The notes below the pieces were generated by a model, which saw only the letters and a list, made by a program, of their open reading frames with translations, was not told the DNA's origin and did not search any database. DNA of 21,231 bases, taken from positions 1 through 21,231 of the forward strand of contig JAESUT010000008.1 in NCBI GenBank assembly GCA_016762995.1. Direction: 5' to 3'. Positions within the stretch are counted from its first letter, which is position 1, and each line of letters opens with the position of its first letter. Source of the stretch: Gammaproteobacteria bacterium (GTDB taxonomy: Bacteria > Pseudomonadota > Gammaproteobacteria > Pseudomonadales > Pseudohongiellaceae). Position numbers and translations under genes: made by a program. Below, in pieces: positions 1 to 6,982 of the stretch.

Positions 1-1
1 C

Positions 2-1243
2 TATCTACTCACGCTGCTATTACTACCGGCCGTGTTGATCTCGATGACCTCACGAAGAGAGGTGCTCGCCAGCACCGGCGTTTCCTTCATGGAAGGCACG
101 CTTGCCAGAATCAGTGAAATTACGCGAAGCAAGGATGTACCAATATTTTGGGGCTGCACGTTCTTAGCGATTGTGACGTTTGCACTATTGCCTTTGAACG
201 AGACGGATTTTAACCGCCTAGACTTTATCGCCGCCGACGCCGACATAAAACAATACTACGACGAGGTGAGCAGCCACTACAATCGCGGCTCAGCACTCAA
301 CTACGGCATCAACATTCAGACGGAATGGTCTGCGATCGAACCGGATTTCCTGCGCAGGGTGGAAGAGTTTGGTTTTTGGTTGAATGAACAAGAAGAAGTG
401 GAGTCATCCGCTAGTGTTGTGGACGTTGTAAAAACAATTCACCGCGTGCAGAACGATCACGATGAAGCGTTCAATAGAATTCCGGATGACTTCGATACCG
501 TAGCGAACTACCTACTTGCCTACGCACTTATTCAGAACAACAACTTTCCACTGTTCAATTTCGTGAACACCGATTTCTCTATGATCAACTTGTTCATCAA
601 CGCCGTGCCTATGTCGAACCAAGAGCTGATCGATTTCGACACTCGAGTAACAGAGAAATTTCATCAAGACTTTCCTGAGGCAGAGCTACTACACGGTAGC
701 GGCATACTTCTGTTCTCGCGCATGGATGAATTGGTGACCATCGAGTTGCTGCAGGGTTACTCAATTAGTCTATTGTTGATCACTATCAGCCTCATGATTG
801 GTATGCGCAGCTTCTATTTCGGCATGCTGAGCATCATCCCCAACCTACTACCCGCCACTATGGTGTTCGGATTCTGGGCCTTGTTTGTAGGACAATTGGA
901 CCCGTTCGTGATGATGCTATTTAGTATCAGCATCGGTTTGGTAGTCGATGATACTGTCCATCTGCTGAGTCACTATCTTGAGAAGCGGCGCGCAGGAATA
1001 GACCAGACCGACTCTATCGACTACGCGATCAAGACCGCCGGCCCAGCGCTGTCTATCACCACCATCGTGTTGGCCCTAGGCACTACTATCCTCATCGCCG
1101 CCAATACCATCTACTTCCAACAGGCGGCGAAACTGCTGGTTCCTATAGTCGTACTCGCTCTTCTGCTGGACCTGTTCTATCTGCCCACGATCCTGCGCCG
1201 CTTCGACAACAAGTTTAAAACCCAAAAGCTTGTGACAAGCTGA
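2..1243 (+). CDS. RND-superfamily (MMPL-type) exporter, C-terminal part, 5' truncated by window edge
   Basis: The reading frame is open to the first base of the window, so the true start lies upstream; an in-frame ATG at 32 sits inside a hydrophobic segment and is probably not the start. The visible 413 residues begin with the end of a membrane helix. Then comes a periplasmic porter-like loop of roughly 190 residues, another helix (near IFWGCTFLAIVTFALL precedes the loop), and a final bundle of about five helices. In that bundle IGLVVDDTVHLLSHYLEKR carries the acidic pair typical of the proton-relay helix of RND/MMPL exporters. The protein ends in a short basic tail. Proteins of this group export lipids, hopanoids or small hydrophobic molecules across the inner membrane using the proton gradient. 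The substrate cannot be read from the sequence. The next intact gene is convergent, so any operon partner lies upstream. Confidence 0.85.
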   Translation, partial: YLLTLLLLPAVLISMTSRREVLASTGVSFMEGTLARISEITRSKDVPIFWGCTFLAIVTFALLPLNETDFNRLDFIAADADIKQYYDEVSSHYNRGSALNYGINIQTEWSAIEPDFLRRVEEFGFWLNEQEEVESSASVVDVVKTIHRVQNDHDEAFNRIPDDFDTVANYLLAYALIQNNNFPLFNFVNTDFSMINLFINAVPMSNQELIDFDTRVTEKFHQDFPEAELLHGSGILLFSRMDELVTIELLQGYSISLLLITISLMIGMRSFYFGMLSIIPNLLPATMVFGFWALFVGQLDPFVMMLFSISIGLVVDDTVHLLSHYLEKRRAGIDQTDSIDYAIKTAGPALSITTIVLALGTTILIAANTIYFQQAAKLLVPIVVLALLLDLFYLPTILRRFDNKFKTQKLVTS

Positions 1244-1287
1244 TATCTCGACCTTACATTGTGAATAAATCCGCAAAGGGGGCTCAC

Positions 1288-1449
1288 ATGTAGAATGATC
1301 AGGAATCGCTAAGCAGAAGACAACTCACCAAACTAGGTGCGACTGCAATAGCCGCCGCTGCCGTAGGGAAAAATCAGATGGCCTCTACTGGCGTATCCGC
1401 CCCATCTTCCAAACAGCGTCAGAGAAACACGACTGGCTCAACCACATAG
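1288..1449 (+). pseudogene. Remnant of a Tat-exported protein gene (stop at codon 2, short coding tail)
   Basis: ATG at 1288 is followed at once by TAG (1291). The same frame then reads NDQESLSRRQLTKLGATAIA and continues with an alanine-rich stretch and about 27 polar residues before TAG at 1447. SRRQLTK followed by an Ala-rich hydrophobic run is a textbook twin-arginine signal peptide, so the frame was once the start of an exported protein. A GTG further up (1261) is in frame but still meets the TAG. No family could be recognised downstream, so the rest of the gene appears deleted. AAAGGGGG at 1276-1282 could be the old ribosome-binding site. It may belong with the RND exporter gene just upstream. 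Alternatives are chance, which is unlikely given the motif quality, or a sequencing error at the TAG. Confidence 0.5.
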
Positions 1450-1622
1450 TATGTGTAGGCAAGAGTAAACAAACCCCAGGGGGAATTGCCTATGATATGT
1501 TCGAAATTTTGTAGCCTGAGATGGCGCGATAGAGGAACAGGTATGAGTGCGGAACCCCGGTTGTAACTAGAAATTTAGCTTCCGCTTATAAGCTGTTTTG
1601 CCCTGCCCCTTGCCCTCAATAT
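1450..1622. other. Intergenic region between convergent genes
   Basis: This holds the tail of the degraded Tat gene region and the 3' flank of the M19-like gene. A short imperfect hairpin near 1578-1597 (AGCTT paired with AAGCT, then GTTTT) could be a weak plus-strand terminator. No open frame of note was seen. Confidence 0.3.
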
Positions 1623-2789
1623 TCACGCTTCCCATACTTCCTCAAACAGCCGAAGAAAATTATCGCCAAGTATTTTCTCGATAAGCCTTATTGAATAGCC
1701 TCTATCAGCAAGCCTTTCAGCGATTATTTGCATACGTTGAGGGTTATTCAATTCGGGTAAATAAGGAGGGATATCCTCTCGTGGAGCGGCGATCCCTGCT
1801 GCCTGTCGGCTCGCAGACACTCTTTCGAAGTTCGCCGGAAAGTCACCAGCAATATCAAGAGGAACAATCCCTTGATCGCTGCCAATACCCACATGGTCTT
1901 CACCACATAAATTTACTGCATATTCGAGATGAGTAATCATGTCATCTATGTCGGGAGGGCCCGCAGGGTTCAAGAATGGCATTAGATAGATGCCAAGTAC
2001 ACCACCTCGATCAGCCATCTCCCTGAGCACGGAATCATCTTTGTTGCGTGGGTGCTTAAAGATAGTATTTGAACCAGAATGAGTAATTGCTACTGGCATT
2101 CTTGATGCACGAATCCCATCAATAGTTGTTTGTGGCCCGCAGTGGGAAAGATCTACAAGCATGCCTAGATCATCCATACGCTCTACCACTTGCCGTCCAA
2201 ATTCAGTTAAACCACTGTCTGTAGGCACGAGACTTCCAGATCCAACTTTATTTCCAATGTTGTAGGTTAGCTGCGCAATACGCACACCTAATCCATGGAA
2301 GGTATCTATTCGCTGTAGATCCTCTCCAAAGGGCACGGTATCTTGAAAGCCATGTATAAGACCAAGGGTGGCGTTTTGTTTTGCTGCTCGAATATCCGCA
2401 ACACTGCGTACTCTAGAAAAAACGTCGGGATGTGTATCTATTTCTCGTTCCCACTGTGCCATTCGCGCCAGAGTAGCTTCAAATGAGCTTAGCTCTGAAG
2501 TAGCTCTTCGATTGACCGTAAGGTTTAGTGCTGTAATTCCTGAGGCTTTCACTGATTCAAGGTCAGAACTTGTAAGCGGGAAATCCCTCTGTGGGATATT
2601 AAACTGGATCGGGCTTGCTAAAGCATCGATAACAATTGCATCTTGATATTGTCTCTGGGAAAACCCATCCGCGATCATGCTGCTAGCTCTAGACCCGGGG
2701 CCGCCAGTTTGCACACAACCCTGACTCGTTAGAATGCCCGAGACGGTTGTCATGCCCACAAGGCCTCGAACAAAATCTCTCCGCTTCAT
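1623..2789 (-). CDS. Tat-exported M19 (membrane/renal dipeptidase-like) metallohydrolase-family protein
   Basis: This 388-residue protein starts at the ATG at 2789. AGGAG lies 9 bases upstream, whereas the in-frame GTG at 2795 is only 3 bases from it. The N-terminus MKRRDFVRGL is a twin-arginine signal, and Cys25 (SQGC) could be a lipidation site. The body follows the M19 TIM-barrel dipeptidase family: DLSH with His216, THSG with His237, HPRNKDD with Arg248, GIGSDQ with Asp305, and the C-terminal helix ILGDNFLRLFEEVW. Family members cleave dipeptides or act on related amides with a two-zinc centre. Here the usual N-terminal HxD ligand motif reads IDALASP (54-60), and the bridging Glu position reads IHG (145-147), so the metal site is altered. 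It is transcribed divergently from a secreted RidA-like gene. The family call is firm; dipeptidase activity is uncertain. Confidence 0.85.
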   Translation of the reverse strand: MKRRDFVRGLVGMTTVSGILTSQGCVQTGGPGSRASSMIADGFSQRQYQDAIVIDALASPIQFNIPQRDFPLTSSDLESVKASGITALNLTVNRRATSELSSFEATLARMAQWEREIDTHPDVFSRVRSVADIRAAKQNATLGLIHGFQDTVPFGEDLQRIDTFHGLGVRIAQLTYNIGNKVGSGSLVPTDSGLTEFGRQVVERMDDLGMLVDLSHCGPQTTIDGIRASRMPVAITHSGSNTIFKHPRNKDDSVLREMADRGGVLGIYLMPFLNPAGPPDIDDMITHLEYAVNLCGEDHVGIGSDQGIVPLDIAGDFPANFERVSASRQAAGIAAPREDIPPYLPELNNPQRMQIIAERLADRGYSIRLIEKILGDNFLRLFEEVWEA

Positions 2790-2993
2790 CACCACATTCT
2801 CCTTTGAAAAAAAGAACTAAGAACTGGAATCTAACTCCCTTACCTAGTTTCTGCTGTTACGATTTACAGTATTGAATTTTTCAGTCTAGATTACTCCAAA
2901 CCAATTTGCTTTTAATAACTCTTATGAGCTTATAGGGATATTAAAAAATAATGTTAAACTATTTTTTCTCTAATCTCCTAGTAAGGAAATCTT

Positions 2994-3443
2994 ATGAAAA
3001 CAAATCCTTCCTTGTTCGGTTTGTTGTTGTTTTGTTTATTTCTCACCAACACGGCTCTAGCCGATACCGAATACCTAAAATCTAGCGACCCCAGCATGGC
3101 CGAACTGCCTTTTTCCGAAGCGGTGCGGGTAGATAATATGCTCTATCTATCTGGGGCGATTGGCACTATTCCAGGATCTTTAGATTTAGCGCCCGGCGGC
3201 ATCGAAGGTCAAACTCGTCAAACCATGGAGAACATTAGCACATTGTTGCAAAAGTACGGTTCATCGATGGACAAGATTGTTAAATGTCTAATTATGATCG
3301 ATGACATGCAAGAATGGTCAAGAATGAACGCAATTTATGTCACTTATTTTGATGGCCATAAACCAGCACGGAGTGCCTTTGGTGCCAATGGTTTAGCCTT
3401 GGGTGCCAAGCTAGAAATTGAATGTATGGCGACCATTGATTAG
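2994..3443 (+). CDS. RidA/YjgF/UK114-family protein with an N-terminal signal peptide
   Basis: The 149-residue product begins with a hydrophobic signal peptide, probably cut after Ala23 (ALA|DTEY), then a single RidA domain. Family landmarks are PFSEAVRVDNMLYLSGAIG, GGIEGQTRQTMENI and KPARSAF, whose arginine corresponds to the residue that binds the substrate carboxylate in enamine deaminases. The end is LGAKLEIECMATID. RidA proteins hydrolyse reactive enamine/imine intermediates or act in specialised catabolic steps, normally in the cytosol; a secreted form implies a periplasmic role. AAGGAA sits 7 bases before the ATG. The gene stands alone, divergent from the M19-like gene and convergent with the redoxin-cytochrome gene. 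A clean terminator lies about 190 bases downstream. Confidence 0.88.
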   Translation: MKTNPSLFGLLLFCLFLTNTALADTEYLKSSDPSMAELPFSEAVRVDNMLYLSGAIGTIPGSLDLAPGGIEGQTRQTMENISTLLQKYGSSMDKIVKCLIMIDDMQEWSRMNAIYVTYFDGHKPARSAFGANGLALGAKLEIECMATID

Positions 3444-3474
3444 CCCTCCCCCTATCCTATTTATTTTCCTTGCA

Positions 3475-3616
3475 GCCTTGCACTCCCCACGATCTCGAGC
3501 AGTTCAGTAGAGTTCGAAGTGCAAGGCAAATTTTTTCTCGGGCGAGGCGTTTACGCATTGTAAATAACGAGCCAGAGAAAAAATTTAACGCCGCAATTCG
3601 CTCTCTACTGAGCTGC
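3475..3616. repeat. Nested palindromic intergenic repeat element (REP/MITE-like)
   Basis: Three inverted repeats are nested here. The outer arms are 3499-3512 and 3603-3616 (13 of 14 bases pair). The inner arms are 3528-3539 and 3575-3586 (AAATTTTTTCTC against its perfect complement). A third, competing pair is 3475-3484 and 3518-3527 (GCCTTGCACT, perfect). The whole forms an imperfect long hairpin of about 118 bases with a GC-rich loop. No protein-like frame fits. Its form resembles dispersed palindromic elements of gammaproteobacterial intergenic regions; family membership was not verified. Confidence 0.65.
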
Positions 3617-3629
3617 GTCCCCAACACAA

Positions 3630-3661
3630 AAAAATCCGGTCTCTTTCGAGACCGGATTTTT
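3630..3661. terminator. Bidirectional rho-independent terminator
   Basis: This is a perfect stem, TCCGGTCTC (3635-3643) with GAGACCGGA (3648-3656), and a TTTC loop. An A-run on the left and a T-run on the right extend the pairing and supply a U-tract in both directions. It sits between the convergent RidA-like and redoxin-cytochrome genes and can end both transcripts. Confidence 0.92.
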
Positions 3662-3690
3662 GTACCACAACCTAGTTCAGCAACGTGTAC

Positions 3691-5400
3691 TTAATTGCCG
3701 CCTTGGTCGATGTTTTTCCATTGCACGGCTCCGAAAAACATCTCGTCCCAGCTCTGCTGTCCCCAAGGAACCGTTCTTTCCGGATCAGGATTCGCAGGAT
3801 TCTGCGCCGAATTATCAAACGCGCCTACTGCCGTAATCTTCGTACCCGCTGGCACAAACTTAGGCTCGGCATAGGTGTAGCTCATCTGCCAGGCATAGTT
3901 GAACTGCGCGATATTGATTAGCTCTTCACTTGAGCCATCTGGGTAGTCTGCATAGAAACGCATGTACTTGCCGCGGAAATGCATGTGTGGCAAGAAGCTA
4001 TAAATGTTCGCATCTTTGCCTATAGTTATCGTCGCCGTCTGCTCAAAGGCTGGGTCGTTCGATGGGATGTTTGTCCACGTGTCAGGGAATATACAGGCAC
4101 ATCGACCTGACATTCTCTCTGCAGGTATTTCACCCTCTGGGTAGAACCACAATCCAATTTCACTCTCATCGATAGTCTCGCGACCACTGGTTGTGTAGTG
4201 AAGATTAAGATTCAAGACTGAGCCGTCTTTCAACAGGCCGCCGGTATTAGGAGGATTGAATGCCGCCGTACCACCTGGGATATAAGCTGTAATGCTGGCC
4301 TTGTCAGGATTGCTGCTTCCCAACTGCCCCAGACGTTGACCAATTTCCTCAGGAAAGTTCAGAGAGTTGATGGTGTGATGCAGCACTGTACGATCACCCG
4401 GAATGTACTCACTGCCACGTAGCCAACGGTCTTTACCACCAAGGTCAATTGTTACCGCTACATCTCTGTAATCTAAGACGCCAGTAGCAGGAACCTGCTG
4501 CGAAGGCACCTTGATTATCAAGTCGGGTACATCACTCAAGCTCCACTTGGACGTGGACCAAGATAATTCTGCTAGAGGATCAGTATCGCCGTCCTTAGGT
4601 GCTCCTGCATCGACCCATGCAATAATATTTCTCACTTCTTCATCAGTGATCAGTCGATCGTTGATGAACTCGCCAATGTGGCCATCGATCTGACCCGGTG
4701 GCATACGCTTAGTCATCAAGACCTCGCGAATCATTGGAGACCAACCCTGAACCATCGTATGGCTATCCATCGCAAAAGGAGCGATGCCGCCCTCGCGGTG
4801 ACAAGTTGCACAGTTGTCTGCCAATATCGGCGCAATATCTGCCGTATAGGAAGGTGCTGTCGTAGTCGCATAGCTAATAGCCGGGCCACTCGTTGCGACC
4901 AAGGCAGTGCTTACTTCATCACCGGCCAGGATCTCTTGAATAGCTTTCTCTGATGACGCGACACTACCTCGGTACTCAACCATGAAGGAGCGTGGGTTAT
5001 AAAGCAGAACTTCGCCAGTTCGCTCGATGCCTAGAGCTTCGGAGATTACCCGTGCATCGTCCATCAGGATGGGAATTTGTACGCCGTATTCTAACCATTG
5101 GGCTTGTACAATGCTGCGATTATTTTCTCCCATAGGGTTGATCATCATGAACTCAACACCTTGGCTGTCATACTTTGCTTTCAAGGCATCGAACGCCGGC
5201 ACAGCATCCGCTGCGGCCTGGCTGTCGTTAGCCTGCACCAATAGAGCAATCACTTTATGATCGCCGTACCAGCTCATGCTGTGATGATAGCCATCTTGAT
5301 CTAAGAGTGAAAAATCTCCCACTCTGTCTGCCGCGCTGCTGATTGCAGGTATAAACAGAAGCGATGCGACTGCCACCTTTAGTAGATTGACGTTCTTCAC
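3691..5400 (-). CDS. Secreted redoxin-like/cytochrome c/PHM-like copper monooxygenase fusion
   Basis: The 569-residue protein uses a GTG start with AGGAG 8 bases upstream. A signal peptide (cut near SSAA|DR, residue 24) leads into a thioredoxin/AhpC-like fold (about 27-160) that has no cysteine at all. A class I cytochrome c domain follows, with CATCH at 197-201 and a likely axial Met233 in KRMPPG. Residues about 290-569 resemble the copper type II ascorbate-dependent monooxygenase (PHM/DBM) catalytic core. All six expected copper ligands can be placed: His341, His342 and His401 for one copper, and His472, His474 (PHMHFRGK) and Met554 (SWDEMFFG) for the other. The layout suggests a periplasmic monooxygenase that takes electrons through its own heme. 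The substrate is unknown. The gene is monocistronic as far as seen. Domain calls are strong, activity is inferred. Confidence 0.85.
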   Translation of the reverse strand: MKNVNLLKVAVASLLFIPAISSAADRVGDFSLLDQDGYHHSMSWYGDHKVIALLVQANDSQAAADAVPAFDALKAKYDSQGVEFMMINPMGENNRSIVQAQWLEYGVQIPILMDDARVISEALGIERTGEVLLYNPRSFMVEYRGSVASSEKAIQEILAGDEVSTALVATSGPAISYATTTAPSYTADIAPILADNCATCHREGGIAPFAMDSHTMVQGWSPMIREVLMTKRMPPGQIDGHIGEFINDRLITDEEVRNIIAWVDAGAPKDGDTDPLAELSWSTSKWSLSDVPDLIIKVPSQQVPATGVLDYRDVAVTIDLGGKDRWLRGSEYIPGDRTVLHHTINSLNFPEEIGQRLGQLGSSNPDKASITAYIPGGTAAFNPPNTGGLLKDGSVLNLNLHYTTSGRETIDESEIGLWFYPEGEIPAERMSGRCACIFPDTWTNIPSNDPAFEQTATITIGKDANIYSFLPHMHFRGKYMRFYADYPDGSSEELINIAQFNYAWQMSYTYAEPKFVPAGTKITAVGAFDNSAQNPANPDPERTVPWGQQSWDEMFFGAVQWKNIDQGGN

Positions 5401-5612
5401 TAGTTTCTCTCCTCAACTTTCACTTATCAGTTACCTCTGAAGGCCGCGTGATACAACGGATCCGGGCTTCGAGATGGCACAGCGCGAACAATGTCGCTGC
5501 ACATTAGTCCCACTCTACGAATTAAGCCTATTTCAGTCAACGAAAACCAATTCGCTTCATCGAGTAAATTGATAGGTTTATCAAGCAGATTACGCGCTTA
5601 TTCCGGTCTATC

Positions 5613-6428
5613 TCAGTCGATGCCTGAGGCGTTATCTGCCTCCTGCAGAAGCGCTCTAAGTAGCGGATAGATGGCAGGATTGGCAATTAGGATGTCTCGG
5701 TCATAGAATTGTGGATCGATACCAGGCGGCAGCTCACTGAAATGGCCGCAGTCGGCGCCAGCCTCGAGAGCTATCAGTCGCGCGGCGGCGAAATCCCAAA
5801 TACTCAAGCTTTCGTAATAACCCTCTAGCCTGCCCATGGCGAGGAAGCAGATATCCAATGCCGCTGATCCAATACGGCGAATGTCCGCACAATTGGCCAG
5901 TACCGCGTGCAGCCGCGGGATCATCGGAGCTAGGGTTGACTTGTCATAGGGAAACCCAGTCGCGATCAAAGAACGCCTAAGATCAGTCTCACTCGATACA
6001 GATATTGCTTTGTGGTTAAGGAAAGCACCCTTGCCTGATTCTGCATAGAACAGCTCTTCGCTAAATGGGTTATACACTACGCCCACCTTGGTCTGGGCGC
6101 CGTCCACATAGGCTATGGAGATTGCCGAATGGTTGTGTCCGTGTGCATAATTTACCGTGCCGTCGATTGGGTCGATGATCCACAGGGGGCTAGTGATTTC
6201 CTGTACCGCACCGAGATCGGGTGACGATTCTTCAGAGAGAATCTGATGGTCTGGAAATTGCTGCGCAATAGCCGCGCAGATGAATTGATCTGCTTTGATA
6301 TCCGCATTGGTAACTAACTCGTCACCGTTCTTATACTCGTGAGTAAGCGCTGCATTGGCGCGTTCATCGACAATCAGCTTGCCGGCATCTCGGGCGAGAG
6401 CCTGCGTGAAAAGTAAAATATCCGACAT
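5613..6428 (-). CDS. Inositol-monophosphatase family phosphatase (SuhB/CysQ-like)
   Basis: This 271-residue protein has the complete metal-binding signature of the IMPase superfamily: LSEES with Glu66, DPIDGTVNYAHG with Asp86 and Asp89, and the C-terminal IWDFAAARLIALEAGA. These Mg-dependent, lithium-sensitive enzymes remove phosphate from inositol monophosphate, 3'-phosphoadenosine phosphate, fructose bisphosphate or histidinol phosphate. Which substrate applies here cannot be told from motifs. AAGG lies 4 bases before the ATG. It is divergent from the four-gene arabinose-lipid operon, so a joint role is possible but unproven. A perfect TATAAT lies in its upstream region. Confidence 0.9.
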   Translation of the reverse strand: MSDILLFTQALARDAGKLIVDERANAALTHEYKNGDELVTNADIKADQFICAAIAQQFPDHQILSEESSPDLGAVQEITSPLWIIDPIDGTVNYAHGHNHSAISIAYVDGAQTKVGVVYNPFSEELFYAESGKGAFLNHKAISVSSETDLRRSLIATGFPYDKSTLAPMIPRLHAVLANCADIRRIGSAALDICFLAMGRLEGYYESLSIWDFAAARLIALEAGADCGHFSELPPGIDPQFYDRDILIANPAIYPLLRALLQEADNASGID

Positions 6429-6461
6429 AGAACCTTCTGGACGAGTTTAGTAGAACTAAAT

Positions 6462-6467
6462 ATTATA
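6462..6467 (-). promoter_or_regulatory. -10 box of the inositol-monophosphatase-family gene
   Basis: On the minus strand this is a perfect TATAAT about 34 bases before the start codon. The -35 region is poor. The palindrome GTAGC-GT-GCTAC (6471-6482) sits just upstream, between the -10 and the presumed -35, and could bind a regulator. Confidence 0.45.
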
Positions 6468-6565
6468 AGTGTAGCGTGCTACTTCGAGCATAACAGTCTT
6501 TCCATTCAGGCCGATAACCTCAGCTAGATAACGACAAAGATACCTGCTTACTGCAAACCCAACCA

Positions 6566-6964
6566 ATGACAATTGCCTTCAAATATAGCTTATTCGCCGT
6601 TTTCGCCACGTTGCTCAATCTGTCGACACAGGAAATAGTCGTTCGAGTCTACGATGGCGCCTTCGCGATCTACCCGGCAATGGTGCTTGGCACTCTCGCG
6701 GGGCTAGTGAGCAAGTATCTGCTCGATAAGAAATATATCTTTCGCCTCATCACCACATCCCATCGCGAGAATCTGGGAAAATTCACCTTGTACGGACTGA
6801 CAGGGCTCGCAACTACAGCAATATTCTGGGGCTTCGAGCTCGGCTTTGACGCGTTTATAGGCAGCAAGACCGCACGCTATGTAGGCGCCGTCATCGGATT
6901 GTCTATCGGATATGGTGTAAAGTACCGGCTTGATAAACGCTATGTATTTGCGCGGCAGGCCTGA
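6566..6964 (+). CDS. GtrA-family membrane protein, candidate flippase/translocation partner for polyprenyl-phosphate sugar
   Basis: The protein has 132 residues with four predicted membrane helices and the duplicated GtrA signatures KYLLDKKYIFR and KYRLDKRYVFA after helices two and four. GtrA proteins are small inner-membrane proteins thought to move or handle polyprenyl-phosphate-linked sugars. In Mycobacterium tuberculosis the GtrA protein Rv3789 lies directly before dprE1 and dprE2 and has been linked to DPA translocation. The same order is seen here, with 18 bases to the next start. No strong Shine-Dalgarno precedes the ATG. Family assignment is firm; the DPA role follows from the neighbours. 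Confidence 0.88.
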   Translation: MTIAFKYSLFAVFATLLNLSTQEIVVRVYDGAFAIYPAMVLGTLAGLVSKYLLDKKYIFRLITTSHRENLGKFTLYGLTGLATTAIFWGFELGFDAFIGSKTARYVGAVIGLSIGYGVKYRLDKRYVFARQA

Positions 6965-6982
6965 GGGCTACGGATAAGTTTA

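Noticed and set aside
3470..3694. 74-codon plus-strand frame after the RidA-like gene
   Set aside because: It runs through the palindromic repeat and the terminator hairpin; no ribosome site or protein-like composition.
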